Part shown: in pieces, positions 44,211 to 53,594 of the stretch
How the letters are laid out: the number at the start of each line of letters is the position of its first letter
Position numbering within the stretch: the stretch's first letter is position 1
From: Microbacterium esteraromaticum
GTDB lineage: Bacteria; Actinomycetota; Actinomycetes; Actinomycetales; Microbacteriaceae
Reading direction: 5' to 3'
DNA length: 64,000 nt
Assembly: GCF_017303215.1 (NCBI RefSeq)
Contig: NZ_JAEMWU010000001.1
Location: 1,550,001-1,614,000 of the forward strand
The notes under the pieces: model-generated
What the model was told of the DNA's origin: nothing
Database searches by the model: none
The model's input: only the letters and a program-made list of their open reading frames with translations
Position numbers and translations under genes: made by a program

Positions 44211-44636
44211 GTGCGCCCTTCCGGCCCCGCCATCCTCGCCGCGATCGTCCTGGCCGTGGAAGGCCTCGCGCTGACCGCCGTCGCGCTGTTCGAGCTGTTC
44301 GCCCTCGGGTCGAGAGGTGCGGCATCCACCACGAGCGCGATCGCGCTGATCGTGCTGACGATGATCACCGCTCTCGCACTGTGGGCCTTCGCTGTCGGCA
44401 CCCTGCGTCGCGCCTCCTGGGCGCGTTCGGGTGGCATCGTCATACAGGTGCTGGGGCTGGCTCTCGCCCTGGCGTCGCTGACCGTCGAACCGCGGATCTG
44501 GCTCTTCACACTCGGTGTCGGCGGAACCGCACTGGTGGGGCTGATCGTGTTGATCTCGGCGACACGACGCGACGGTGAGTCCGATCCCCGGCTGCCGTCG
44601 GTCGATCCGGGGCGGCGCGCCGACGACGAGAAATGA
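44211..44636 (+). CDS. Small four-helix membrane protein
   Basis: A 141-residue protein with four predicted membrane helices (about 5-28, 38-62, 68-88, 93-118) and a charged C-terminal tail (RRDGESDPRLPSVDPGRRADDEK). The GTG at 44211 is chosen because AAGGAG lies five bases upstream. It resembles small actinobacterial integral membrane proteins of unknown role. A palindromic operator candidate sits just upstream of its -10. Confidence 0.75.
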   Translation: MRPSGPAILAAIVLAVEGLALTAVALFELFALGSRGAASTTSAIALIVLTMITALALWAFAVGTLRRASWARSGGIVIQVLGLALALASLTVEPRIWLFTLGVGGTALVGLIVLISATRRDGESDPRLPSVDPGRRADDEK

Positions 44637-44637
44637 T

Positions 44638-44667
44638 CTGTGTCAGGCGCCGCAGCGCCTGACACAG
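44638..44667. terminator. Bidirectional terminator
   Basis: CTGTGTCAGGCGC (44638-44650) and GCGCCTGACACAG (44655-44667) form a perfect 13-bp stem with a CGCA loop between two convergent genes. Confidence 0.85.
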
Positions 44668-44683
44668 GAATCGGTGCAGACGA

Positions 44684-45160
44684 TCAGGCGTCGATGCCGA
44701 GCGTCTTACGCAGCCGGGCGACGTGTCCGGTCGCCTTCACGTTGTACTGCGCGTGGGTGATCACACCCTGTTCGTCGATGACGAACGTCGAACGGATCAC
44801 GCCCTCGACGACCTTGCCGTAGTTCATCTTCTCGCCCCAGGCGGCATATGCACTGTGGACGGAGTGGTCGGGGTCACTGAGCAGCTCGAACGTCAGCTGA
44901 TCCCGCTCGCGGAACGCCTGCAGCTTCTCCGGGGTGTCGCGTGAGACGCCCAGCACCGCGTATCCGGCGCTCTGCAGCGACGAGATGCTGTCGCGGAAGT
45001 CGCACGCCTGCGTCGTGCATCCGGGCGTCATCGCGGCCGGGTAGAAGTACAGGATCACCTTCGTGCCGCGCAGCGACGACAGGCTGACGGTCGTGCTGTC
45101 TTGGTCGAGCAGGGCGAAATCGGGGGCGGGGGTACCGGGTTCCAGGCGCGCGTTCGTCAC
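44684..45160 (-). CDS. bcp: Peroxiredoxin, Bcp/PrxQ type
   Basis: A 158-residue thiol peroxidase reducing hydrogen and organic peroxides with thioredoxin. The active site PGCTTQACDFRD has the peroxidatic Cys48 and a nearby Cys53 as resolving residue, the PrxQ arrangement. The thioredoxin fold is otherwise complete to VARLRKTLGI. The GTG start at 45160 follows TAGGCT (45172-45167) by six bases, so it is leaderless. Confidence 0.92.
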   Translation of the reverse strand: MTNARLEPGTPAPDFALLDQDSTTVSLSSLRGTKVILYFYPAAMTPGCTTQACDFRDSISSLQSAGYAVLGVSRDTPEKLQAFRERDQLTFELLSDPDHSVHSAYAAWGEKMNYGKVVEGVIRSTFVIDEQGVITHAQYNVKATGHVARLRKTLGIDA

Positions 45161-45185
45161 ACACTCAGCCTATCCGCCCCGCCGT

Positions 45186-46226
45186 TCAGCCGCCGAACGT
45201 GGTCAACAGGCGCTGCAGTGAATCCAGGCGTGCCCGGCCGGTCTCGCTGAGCGATCCGTCGGCAACCGCCTCATTGAGCGCACAGTCGACGGCATCGGCC
45301 AGGTGTGTGCATCCGCGGGGGCAGTGCTCGGCGATCTGCGCGAGATCGGTGTACGCCGCGAAGATGTTCGCCGGGTCGACATGTCCGAGCCCGAAGGAGC
45401 GCACGCCCGGGGTATCGATCACCCACCCGCTGCCCTCGGGGGCGCGGTAGCGCAACGAGACTGTCGACGAAGAGGTGTGTCGACCGCGTCCGGTGACTTC
45501 GTTGACGTGGCCCGTCGCGCGGCGCGCCTCGGGCACGAGAGCGTTCACGAGCGTCGACTTACCCACTCCGGAATGACCGACGAAGACGGTGGAATGCCCG
45601 ACCAGCTCGGCACCGATCTCGTCGACGGGCATCTGACCGCGCGCGCTGGTGAACACCGTGAGATCGAGTCCCTCGAAGTGGGTGAGGAACTCCGCAGGAT
45701 CGGCCAGGTCGGTCTTGGTCACCGCGAGAAGAGGGCGGATGCCGGCATCCAACGCTGCGACGAGGTAGCGGTCGACGAGTCGGGCACGGGGCTCGGGGTC
45801 GGCTGCGGCGACCACGACCAGCATCTGGTCGGCATTCGCGACGATCACCCGCTCGACCTGGTCGGTGTCGTCGGCGCTGCGCCGCAGTAGCGACGTGCGA
45901 TCGCGGAGCCCGACGATGCGCGCGAGGGTGCCGTCCGCGCCGGACGTGTCACCAACGACACGGGCCCTGTCGCCGGTGACGATCGGGGTACGGCGCAGCT
46001 CACGGGCGCGCGCCGCCGTCACCGTGCGCTCATCCGGGCCGTCCTCGTCGATCAGGACGCTGTAGCGTCCCCGGTCTACTCCGAGGACACGTCCGATCCG
46101 GGCATCCTCATGTGCCGGACGTCGCTTGGTGCGGGGGCGATTGGCCTTCGGGTTCGGGCGCATGCGGATGCTGCTCTCGTCGAAGTCCTCGACATCGTCG
46201 AGTTCATCGTCGCCCAGCCAGCTCAC
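45186..46226 (-). CDS. rsgA: Ribosome small-subunit GTPase RsgA
   Basis: A 346-residue circularly permuted GTPase that helps mature the 30S subunit. After an N-terminal acidic tail and OB-fold, the motifs come in the order TKTDL (G4), GHSGVGKST (G1) and DTPGVRSFG (G3). The C-terminal zinc knuckle is CPRGCTHLADAVDC. The GTG at 46226 overlaps the aroA stop (GTGA), so it is translated from the aroA mRNA. The longer in-frame extension lies inside aroA and is rejected. Confidence 0.93.
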   Translation of the reverse strand: MSWLGDDELDDVEDFDESSIRMRPNPKANRPRTKRRPAHEDARIGRVLGVDRGRYSVLIDEDGPDERTVTAARARELRRTPIVTGDRARVVGDTSGADGTLARIVGLRDRTSLLRRSADDTDQVERVIVANADQMLVVVAAADPEPRARLVDRYLVAALDAGIRPLLAVTKTDLADPAEFLTHFEGLDLTVFTSARGQMPVDEIGAELVGHSTVFVGHSGVGKSTLVNALVPEARRATGHVNEVTGRGRHTSSSTVSLRYRAPEGSGWVIDTPGVRSFGLGHVDPANIFAAYTDLAQIAEHCPRGCTHLADAVDCALNEAVADGSLSETGRARLDSLQRLLTTFGG

Positions 46227-47548
46227 GCGATGGCGCCCTTCAGCATGCGCTCCCACAGCAGGGTGAACTCCGGCAGCGTCTTCGCGGTCGTGCCGATGTC
46301 GTCGATCTCGACGCCGGGAACCCGCAGTCCGATCAGCGCGCCCGTCGTGGCGATGCGGTGGTCGTGGTGCGCGCGCCACGTGCCGCCGTGCAGCGGCCGG
46401 GGAATGATGCGCAGACCATCCGGCAGCTCCTCGGCCTCGCCGCCCAGTTCGCGCAGGTTGCCGATCAGTGCGGCGATCCGGTCGGTCTCATGGGTGCGGA
46501 TGTGCCCGACGCCGCGGATGGTCGTCGGGGCATCGGCGAACGCCGCCAGGCCGACGATGGTCGGTGTCAGCTCGCTTGCGGCCGACAGATCGAGCTCGAG
46601 GCCGCGGATGCGGTCGCCGGCGCGGACGGTCAGCGCACCAGAGTGCCGGCTGCTGTGCGCTCCCAGCGCATGCAGGATGTCGGGCAGCAACGCGCCGGGC
46701 TGCGTGGAGTGCAACGGCCAGTCGCTGACCGTGACATCGCCGCCCGTGATCATCGCCGCGGCCAGGAACGGGGCTGCGTTCGACAGGTCGGGTTCAATCG
46801 CCACGTCCTTGCCGCGCGGGGTGCCGGCCTCGACGAGCCACTCGCCGACGGCGGGGCGCTCGATGCGGATGCCGCGGCGGCTGAGGCACTCGATCGTCAT
46901 GTCGATGTGCGGCACGCTCGGCAGTGTGCTGCCGGTGTGCACCAGGTGCAGTCCGACGTCGAACTTGGGCGCGGCCAGCAGGAGGCCTGAGATGAACTGG
47001 CTCGACCCGGAGGCATCGATCTCGACCCGGCCGCCTCGGATGCGGCCGTGACCGCGTACCGTGAACGGCAACGACCACGTGCCGCTGTCGTCGACGTCGA
47101 TGCCAAGGTCGCGCAGTGCCGAGATCATGGCGCCCATCGGACGGTGCAGGGCGTTCTCGTCCGCGGTGAGATGCACGTCTTTGTCGGCGATGCCCGCGAG
47201 CGGCGCGATGAAGCGCATCACGGTACCGGCCTGTCCGCAATCGATGGTGATCCCGCCGGTCAGTGGCGCGGGCGTGACCAGCAGGTCAGGGCCGAACTCG
47301 CCGTCCGAGGGCACCTCTTCGATCCCCACGCCCAGCGAGCGCAATGCGTCGACCATGCGGCGCGAGTCGTCGGAGTGCAACGGCCGCAGCAGACGGCCGG
47401 GACCATCCGCGATCGCAGCGATCATCAGCTCGCGGTTGGTGAGGGACTTCGAGCCCGGGATGGTGACGGACGCGTGCACGGGCAGGGCGACGTCCGGCGC
47501 GAGGTACGCGCCGCGCGCCGGTGCGGGGGAATACCGTTGAGTGCTCAT
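46223..47548 (-). CDS. aroA: 3-phosphoshikimate 1-carboxyvinyltransferase (EPSP synthase)
   Basis: A 441-residue enzyme of the shikimate pathway joining phosphoenolpyruvate to shikimate-3-phosphate. It has IPGSKSLTNRELMIAA, DCGQAGTVMRF, DASGSSQFISGLLLAAP, HIRTHETDR and AHHDHRIATTGALIG. TAGGCT (47562-47557) lies eight bases from the ATG. The gene's first 20 bases also carry the SigR-type promoter that reads the other way into sigR. It is followed by rsgA with a four-base overlap. Confidence 0.95.
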   Translation of the reverse strand: MSTQRYSPAPARGAYLAPDVALPVHASVTIPGSKSLTNRELMIAAIADGPGRLLRPLHSDDSRRMVDALRSLGVGIEEVPSDGEFGPDLLVTPAPLTGGITIDCGQAGTVMRFIAPLAGIADKDVHLTADENALHRPMGAMISALRDLGIDVDDSGTWSLPFTVRGHGRIRGGRVEIDASGSSQFISGLLLAAPKFDVGLHLVHTGSTLPSVPHIDMTIECLSRRGIRIERPAVGEWLVEAGTPRGKDVAIEPDLSNAAPFLAAAMITGGDVTVSDWPLHSTQPGALLPDILHALGAHSSRHSGALTVRAGDRIRGLELDLSAASELTPTIVGLAAFADAPTTIRGVGHIRTHETDRIAALIGNLRELGGEAEELPDGLRIIPRPLHGGTWRAHHDHRIATTGALIGLRVPGVEIDDIGTTAKTLPEFTLLWERMLKGAIA

Positions 47549-47553
47549 CGGTT
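47528..47553 (+). promoter_or_regulatory. SigR/SigH-type autoregulatory promoter
   Basis: GGGAAT (47527-47532), exactly 18 bases, GTT (47551-47553). This is the SigR consensus GGAAT-N18-GTT. It lies within the aroA start and reads toward sigR, placing the RNA start near 47560. The message would carry the Shine-Dalgarno GGAGG (47586-47590) and the upstream ATG at 47598. Confidence 0.75.
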
Positions 47554-47597
47554 CTTAGCCTAGTGAAGCCTGTGACATCGGGAGCGGAGGGTGACGT

Positions 47598-48284
47598 ATG
47601 ACGGCGATTCTCGCGCGTGAGCACGTCGGCACAGATCTGAGCGCCGATGGTCCGGACAACGCGTACTCCGCGCGCCTAGACTTGCCCGTGATGGACGACA
47701 CAGCATCCGATGACGCTCGGCGCGACTTCCAGGAGCAGGCGATCCCCTACATGGATCAGCTCTATGCGGCCGCGATGCGCATGACGCGCAATCCGGCCGA
47801 CGCCGCCGACCTGGTGCAGGAGACGTTCGTGAAGGCGTACGGCGCATGGTCGTCGTTCTCGCAGGGCACGAACCTCAAAGCCTGGCTGTACCGTATCCTC
47901 ACCAACACCTACATCAACATCTATCGCAAGAAGCAGCGCGAGCCGTTCCAGGGAACGATCGACGACCTCGAGGACTGGCAACTCGGCGGCGCGGAATCGA
48001 CCACCGCCACTCGCAGCCGCTCGGCCGAGGCCGAGGCGATCGATCGGATGCCGGCATCCGCGGTCAAGGAGGCGCTGCAGGAGGTTCCTGAGGACTTCCG
48101 CCTGGCCGTGTACCTGGCCGATGTCGAGGGCTTCGCCTACCAGGAGATCGCCGACATCATGAAGACCCCCATCGGCACCGTGATGAGCCGTCTGCATCGT
48201 GGCAGGCGGATGCTGCGGGAGCTGCTGGCCGACTACGCCGCCGAGCGAGGTATCGCGGCGGCTCAACCGAGGAGCACGAAATGA
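47598..48284 (+). CDS. sigR: ECF sigma factor SigR/SigH, two possible starts
   Basis: The full frame encodes 228 residues; an internal ATG at 47691 gives the usual 197-residue SigR ([16 protein letters not shown]). Region 2 contains [37 protein letters not shown] and [24 protein letters not shown]. Region 4 contains [46 protein letters not shown]. The long start has a good Shine-Dalgarno and a SigR-type promoter; the short start has TAGACT (47677-47682) eight bases upstream. SigR drives the thiol-oxidative stress response. It overlaps rsrA by four bases. Which start dominates is uncertain; both are probably used. Confidence 0.92.
   Translation: MTAILAREHVGTDLSADGPDNAYSARLDLPVMDDTASDDARRDFQEQAIPYMDQLYAAAMRMTRNPADAADLVQETFVKAYGAWSSFSQGTNLKAWLYRILTNTYINIYRKKQREPFQGTIDDLEDWQLGGAESTTATRSRSAEAEAIDRMPASAVKEALQEVPEDFRLAVYLADVEGFAYQEIADIMKTPIGTVMSRLHRGRRMLRELLADYAAERGIAAAQPRSTK
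47677..47682 (+). promoter_or_regulatory. -10 element for the short SigR form
   Basis: TAGACT inside the long reading frame, eight bases before the internal ATG at 47691. It fits a leaderless or near-leaderless housekeeping transcript. Confidence 0.5.
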
Positions 48285-48526
48285 GCGATTGCGGCTGCGA
48301 GAAGGCGCGCAAGGATCTGGAGGAGTTCCTCCGCAACGAGATCTGTGCGACCCAGCACTCCGACATTCGAGAGCACCTGGACAACTGCCAGTCCTGCCAG
48401 GACGAAGCCCTGGTCGCCAAGACCCTGACAGAGGTCGTGGCGCGCGCGTGCAAAGAGACCGCACCCGAGGAGCTGCGTGAGCAGGTCTTCGCCCGCCTGC
48501 GGATCGTGCAGAGCACGTCGCACTGA
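48281..48526 (+). CDS. rsrA: Zinc-binding anti-sigma factor RsrA/RshA
   Basis: An 81-residue ZAS-family anti-sigma factor. The redox zinc motif is HLDNCQSC (His32, Cys36, Cys39) with Cys4/Cys6 at the N-terminus matching the RsrA Cys11 ligand; Cys22 and His26 are additional. Oxidation of the Cys residues releases zinc and SigR. The start overlaps the sigR stop (ATGA), so equal synthesis is expected. Confidence 0.93.
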   Translation: MSDCGCEKARKDLEEFLRNEICATQHSDIREHLDNCQSCQDEALVAKTLTEVVARACKETAPEELREQVFARLRIVQSTSH

Positions 48527-48565
48527 GTTCGCGGGCCTGTCGCCACCGCCCTCTAGGCTGGTCGG

Positions 48566-49858
48566 ATGAGCGCACCGCAAGAGAACCTCATCCCCGTCGA
48601 CCCCGAATCGTACCGCCGTCTCAGCGCAGGCGGCCTCGACTACCGCATCGCCGATATGTCGGTGGATGCGGATGCTGAAGGATTTCTTCGTGCCGACGCG
48701 CGCGGATTTCTCGATGAGGAGCCGACCGACGCCGTCATCGCGCAGATGCGCGAGACGATGTGCCTGCGCCGGAACATCGGTGTGTACGACTCCGCAGCCG
48801 GTGAGCTCCCGGTCGCGACCGTCAATTCCTGGGTCACACCGCTGACCGTGCCGGGCGGCGAGATCGACATGTGGGCGATCAGCTCGGTCACGGTGTCGGG
48901 CACTCACCGTCGCCGCGGTATCGCCCGGGCTCTGCTGGAGGGCGAGCTGCGTGCTGCGGCCGCCGCGGGTACCGCCATCGCAGGCCTGACGGTCTCGGAG
49001 GCGACGATCTACGGCCGGTACGGCTTCGCGTCGGCGATCCCGGTCGCGCGCCTGACCGTCGACACTCGGCGCGCTGGTTGGGTGGGCACCGCAGCACCCG
49101 GCCGCATCGTGTACGCCGATAAGCAGACGCTGGCCGAAGACCTCGAGTCCCTCCACGAACAGGACCGACTGACACGCGCCGGCCAGGTCGCCGGGTGGCG
49201 CGGGCGTTGGCAGCGTATGGCCGGACTTGCGGAAGGGGATAAGGACGCGGCGGCAGTCCGGGGCATCCGCTATCTCGACGCCGACGGCGTCGTACGCGGC
49301 GCGGTGGCCTACACCCTTGCGGAGCTGGCCGGCACGTTCCGCTTCGAGCTGCGCATCCGCCATATGCAGGCGACCACCGATGAGGCGCTGCGTGCTCTCT
49401 GGCAGTTCGTCGTGACGCACGATCTTGTCGACCGGGTGAGTGCCGGTCTGCGACCCACGGACGACCCACTGCCGTGGCTCGTCGCCGACCAGCGCGCCGT
49501 CACCACCGAAGTGCACGACCATGGCTGGCTGCGAGTGCTCGACGTCTCCGCCGCGCTGCAGGCGCGCACGTACCGTGCTGCGCTCGATGTGGTGATGCAG
49601 GTGGAGGACGTTCTGGGCTTCGCCGAAGGCACATGGCGGCTGCGGATCGACGAGGACGGCCGTGCCGACGTGCAGCCCACCGACGCGCCCGCCGACGTAC
49701 GTCTGGGCGTCGCCGAACTCTCGGCTCTGTACGCCGGGGGAGTCCACGCCACTCGTCTGGCCGCTGCCGGGCGCATCCAGGGGGACCCCACGCTGATCGC
49801 CGCGCTCGATGACGCTTTCCGCACTGTCCACGCGCCGCTGCTCGGCATCTGGTACTGA
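48566..49858 (+). CDS. Eis-like GNAT N-acetyltransferase
   Basis: A 430-residue protein with the Eis architecture: an N-terminal GNAT domain with the acetyl-CoA loop VSGTHRRRGIARALL (about 110-124) and EATIYGRYGFASA, a second GNAT-like domain, and a C-terminal SCP2-like domain. It ends in WY with the terminal carboxylate, as Eis uses its C-terminus for catalysis (Phe there, Tyr here). Eis acetylates amines, including aminoglycosides; the natural substrate here is unknown. TAGGCT (48554-48559) is exactly six bases before the ATG. Confidence 0.87.
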   Translation: MSAPQENLIPVDPESYRRLSAGGLDYRIADMSVDADAEGFLRADARGFLDEEPTDAVIAQMRETMCLRRNIGVYDSAAGELPVATVNSWVTPLTVPGGEIDMWAISSVTVSGTHRRRGIARALLEGELRAAAAAGTAIAGLTVSEATIYGRYGFASAIPVARLTVDTRRAGWVGTAAPGRIVYADKQTLAEDLESLHEQDRLTRAGQVAGWRGRWQRMAGLAEGDKDAAAVRGIRYLDADGVVRGAVAYTLAELAGTFRFELRIRHMQATTDEALRALWQFVVTHDLVDRVSAGLRPTDDPLPWLVADQRAVTTEVHDHGWLRVLDVSAALQARTYRAALDVVMQVEDVLGFAEGTWRLRIDEDGRADVQPTDAPADVRLGVAELSALYAGGVHATRLAAAGRIQGDPTLIAALDDAFRTVHAPLLGIWY

Positions 49859-49876
49859 CCAGCGCGGGCAAAGCCG

Positions 49877-49926
49877 AAAGACGGATGCCGCCCATCCCCT
49901 GAAGGGGACGGGCGGCATCCGTCTTT
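49877..49926. terminator. Strong bidirectional terminator
   Basis: AAAGACGGATGCCGCCC (49877-49893) pairs with GGGCGGCATCCGTCTTT (49910-49926). Inside, CCCC/GGGG forms a further short stem. It ends in TTTT. It separates the Eis-like gene from the convergent kgd. Confidence 0.92.
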
Positions 49927-49940
49927 TACGACATTCGACG

Positions 49941-52900
49941 TCAGCCGAGCGTCAGCGCCTCCTTGAGCAGGGCCACCTGCTCGACGGCGTGCACCTTCGA
50001 CGAACCGGTCGCGGGCGATGCCGCAGCGGGACGCGTCACCGCGCGGAACTGCCGCGGGCCGGGCACCTCGGCGAACTCCAGCGCCAGGAAAGGCCAGGCG
50101 CCCTGGTTCTCGGGCTCGTCCTGCACCCACACCAGCTCGGCGTTCGGGTACGAGTCGGTGATGGCCTTGAGCTCGTCGATCGGCGTCGGGTACAGCTGCT
50201 CGAGGCGGACCAGGGCGATCTCGGGGTTGGGGTTCTTGTCGAGCTCGCTGCGCAGATCCCAGTGGATCTTGCCCGAGTGCACCAGCACGCGCTTGACGGC
50301 GTTGCGGTCCAGCTCGCGGACATCGTCGATGACCGGCTCGAAGCGTCCCTGCGTGAAGTCCTCGACCGGGCTGGTAGCGCCGCGCAGACGAAGCATCGCC
50401 TTCGGCGTGAACACGATCAGCGGCCGGCGCGGGCGGGCGTAGGCCTGGCGACGCAGCAGGTGGAAGTACGATGCGGGCGTCGACGGACGCGCGACGGTCA
50501 TGTTGTCCTGCGCGCACAGCTGCAGGAACCGCTCCATGCGGGCCGAGGAGTGGTCCGGGCCCTGGCCCTCGTAGCCGTGCGGCAGCAGCATGACGACGCC
50601 GGAGTGCTGGCTCCACTTCTGCTCGGCCGATGAGATGTACTCGTCGATGACCGACTGCGCGCCGTTGGCGAAGTCACCGAACTGCGCTTCCCACAGCACC
50701 AGCGCCTCGGCGTTCTCGACCGAGTAGCCGTACTCGAATCCGAGCGCGGCGTACTCGCTGAGCAGCGAGTCGTACACGAAGAAGCGGCCCTGGTTGTCGG
50801 AGAGGTTCGACAGCGGCAGCCATTCCTGACCGTTCGCGCGGTCGTGTAGCACCGCGTGCCGTTGCACGAAGGTTCCGCGGCGCGAGTCCTGGCCGGCCAG
50901 CCGTACTGGCGTGCCCTCGACCAGCAACGACCCGAAGGCCAGCAGCTCGCCGAAGCCCCAGTCGATGTTGCCCTCACGGCTCATCGTGACGCGCTTGTCG
51001 AGCTGCTGCTGCAGTTTGGAGTGCACGGTGAAGCCGTCGGGCTTGTTCGCGTGCGCGTCACCGATCAGGTGCACGACCTCGACCGGAACGCCGGTGACAT
51101 CGGGTGCACCGACCTGATCCTCGACCTGGCTGAGCTCGGGAGCGATGGGCGTCGCGCCCGTCTCGGCGGCATGCGTCTCGGCGAACGCGACCTCCAGACG
51201 GCTCTGGAAGTCGGCGTTGGCCTGCTCGTACTCTTCCGCGGTGATGTCGCCACGACCGACCAGGCCGTCGGTGTAGAGCTTGCGCACCGAGCGCTTCGCC
51301 TGGATCAGGTCGGTCATCAGCGGCTGCGTCATCGAGGGGTCGTCGCCCTCGTTGTGCCCACGGCGGCGGTAGCAGACCAGGTCGATCACGACGTCGCGGT
51401 GGAAACGCTCGCGGTACTCGAACGCGAGGCGGGCCACATGGATGACGGCCTCGGGATCATCACCGTTGACGTGGAAGATCGGCGCCTGGATCGTCTTGGC
51501 GACGTCGGTGGCATAGACCGACGTGCGAGAGTCGGTCGGCAGGGTCGTGAAACCGACCTGGTTGTTGACCACCACGTGCACCGTGCCGCCGGTGCGGTAC
51601 CCCCGCAGCTGCGACATCTGCAGCGTCTCGACGACCACGCCCTGGCCTGCGAACGCTGCGTCGCCGTGCACCAGGATCGGCACCCAGGCGAACGTGCCGA
51701 TGGGCTTGCGGTCCTGCTTGGCGCGAACGATGCCCTCGAGCACGCCGTCGACGGTCTCGAGGTGCGAGGGGTTCGCTGCCAGGTAGACGGGCAGTTCGCT
51801 GCCGTCCTCGGCGACGAAGGTGCCCTCGGTGCCGAGGTGGTACTTCACGTCTCCCGAACCGCGCTGGTTGCCGGGCGTGAGCGAGCCCTCGAACTCGCGG
51901 AAGACCTGGCCGTAGGTCTTGCCGGCGATGTTGGTGAGCACGTTGAGTCGACCGCGGTGGGCCATACCGATCGCGGCACCGTCGAGGCCGGCGGTGGCCG
52001 CGCCCTGGAGGATCTCGTCGAGCAGCGGGATCAGCGACTCGCCGCCTTCGAGTGAGAAACGCTTCTGGCCGACGAACTTGGTCTGCAGGAAGGTCTCGAA
52101 CGCCTCGGCCTCGTTGAGCTTGCGCAGGACGCGCAGCTGCTCGTCGTGGCCGGGCTTGACGTACTTGACCTCGACCTTGTCCTGGAACCACTGGCGCTGC
52201 TCGGGGTCCTGGATGTGCATGTACTCGATACCGAGTGTGCGGCAGTACGAGTCGCGCAGCACGCCGAGCACATCACGCAGCTTCATGACGCGCTTGCCGC
52301 CGAAGCCGCCGGTGACGAACTCGCGGTCCAGGTCCCAGAAGGTCAGGCCGTGGCTCTCGATCTCCAGGTCAGGGTGCGACCGCTGCACGTACTCCAGCGG
52401 GTCGATGTCGGCCATCAGGTGACCGCGGACGCGGTAGGAGTTGATCAGCTCCTGCACGCGGGACTGCTTGTCGACGCGTTCGGCGAGGTCGACGGCGATG
52501 TCGGAGTGCCAGCGGATCGGCTGGTAGGGGATGCGCAGGGCGGCGAACACATCGTCGTAGAAGCCGCGCTCACCGATCAGCAGCTCGTGCACCTTCTTCA
52601 GGAACTCGCCCGAGCCGGCACCCTGGATGACGCGGTGGTCGTAGGTGCTGGTGAGCGTGATCGTCTTGCCGATGCCGAGCTCGGCGAGCGTGCGCTCGCT
52701 GGAGCCCTGGAACTCGGCCGGGTAGTTCAGCGCACCGGCGCCGATGATGCACCCCTGGCCCTGCATAAGACGCGGCACCGAGTGCACGGTGCCGATGCCG
52801 CCGGGGTTGGTCAGCGAGACCGTGGTGCCGGCGAAGTCGGCGGCCGTGAGCTTGTTGGTGCGAGCCCGGGCGATGAGGTCCTCGTACGCGGCGAGGTACT

Positions 52901-53594
52901 CGCTGAACGTCATCGTGTCGGCGCGCTTGATGCTCGGGACCAGTAGCGCGCGGGTGCCATCGGGCTTGGGGACGTCGACGGCGATGCCGAGGTTCACGTG
53001 CGCCGGCGCCACGACCGACGGCTTGCCGTCGATCTCGGCGTAGAACACGTTCTGGCTCGGGAACTCTTTGAGCGTCTGGACCAGGGCCCAACCGATGAGG
53101 TGCGTGAAGCTCACCTTGCCGCCGCGGGTGCGCGACATGTGGTTGTTGATGACGATGCGGTTGTCGATCATCAGCTTGGCCGGGATCGTGCGGACGCTGG
53201 TCGCGGTGGGAACACGCAGCGACTGGTCCATGTTCGCCGCGAGGGTCTTCGGCATCCCGCGCAGCGGAGTCACCTTCTCCTCATCGGCGGGAGTCTCATC
53301 CTTCGCCTGCGGCTTGGGGGCCTGTGCGGGAATGGGCGCCTGCTTGGCGGGCTTGGCCGTCGTGCGCGCGACCGGCTGGGCGCCGATCACGGGAATGGGC
53401 GCGGTGACGGGGTGCGCGTTCTGCGCCGACGCGGGCGGTGCAGCTGCATCGGGGGAGTAGTTCTCGAGGATCGGCCACCACTCCTTGTCGACGGAGTTGC
53501 GGTCCCGTTTGAACTGCTCGTACAACTCGTCCACGAGCCACGAGTTGGCTCCGAACCCCCCGTCGCCACCGACGCCGGTCACCTGGTTCGACAC
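49941..53594 (-). CDS. kgd: Multifunctional 2-oxoglutarate metabolism enzyme (E2-E1 fusion, Kgd/OdhA)
   Basis: A 1217-residue protein of the actinobacterial 2-oxoglutarate dehydrogenase/decarboxylase family. It begins with the short E1 leader (SWLVDELYEQFKRDRNSVDKEWW) and a Pro/Ala linker. The E2-type acyltransferase domain (about 120-350) has STYDHRVIQGAGSGEFL. The E1 part follows, with the thiamine-diphosphate region GDDPEAVIHVARLAFEYRERFHRDVVIDLVCYRRRGHNEGDDPS. No lipoyl domain is present, as in relatives. It feeds the TCA cycle or makes succinic semialdehyde. The GTG start at 53594 has a weak purine-rich site. Confidence 0.96.
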   Translation of the reverse strand: MSNQVTGVGGDGGFGANSWLVDELYEQFKRDRNSVDKEWWPILENYSPDAAAPPASAQNAHPVTAPIPVIGAQPVARTTAKPAKQAPIPAQAPKPQAKDETPADEEKVTPLRGMPKTLAANMDQSLRVPTATSVRTIPAKLMIDNRIVINNHMSRTRGGKVSFTHLIGWALVQTLKEFPSQNVFYAEIDGKPSVVAPAHVNLGIAVDVPKPDGTRALLVPSIKRADTMTFSEYLAAYEDLIARARTNKLTAADFAGTTVSLTNPGGIGTVHSVPRLMQGQGCIIGAGALNYPAEFQGSSERTLAELGIGKTITLTSTYDHRVIQGAGSGEFLKKVHELLIGERGFYDDVFAALRIPYQPIRWHSDIAVDLAERVDKQSRVQELINSYRVRGHLMADIDPLEYVQRSHPDLEIESHGLTFWDLDREFVTGGFGGKRVMKLRDVLGVLRDSYCRTLGIEYMHIQDPEQRQWFQDKVEVKYVKPGHDEQLRVLRKLNEAEAFETFLQTKFVGQKRFSLEGGESLIPLLDEILQGAATAGLDGAAIGMAHRGRLNVLTNIAGKTYGQVFREFEGSLTPGNQRGSGDVKYHLGTEGTFVAEDGSELPVYLAANPSHLETVDGVLEGIVRAKQDRKPIGTFAWVPILVHGDAAFAGQGVVVETLQMSQLRGYRTGGTVHVVVNNQVGFTTLPTDSRTSVYATDVAKTIQAPIFHVNGDDPEAVIHVARLAFEYRERFHRDVVIDLVCYRRRGHNEGDDPSMTQPLMTDLIQAKRSVRKLYTDGLVGRGDITAEEYEQANADFQSRLEVAFAETHAAETGATPIAPELSQVEDQVGAPDVTGVPVEVVHLIGDAHANKPDGFTVHSKLQQQLDKRVTMSREGNIDWGFGELLAFGSLLVEGTPVRLAGQDSRRGTFVQRHAVLHDRANGQEWLPLSNLSDNQGRFFVYDSLLSEYAALGFEYGYSVENAEALVLWEAQFGDFANGAQSVIDEYISSAEQKWSQHSGVVMLLPHGYEGQGPDHSSARMERFLQLCAQDNMTVARPSTPASYFHLLRRQAYARPRRPLIVFTPKAMLRLRGATSPVEDFTQGRFEPVIDDVRELDRNAVKRVLVHSGKIHWDLRSELDKNPNPEIALVRLEQLYPTPIDELKAITDSYPNAELVWVQDEPENQGAWPFLALEFAEVPGPRQFRAVTRPAAASPATGSSKVHAVEQVALLKEALTLG

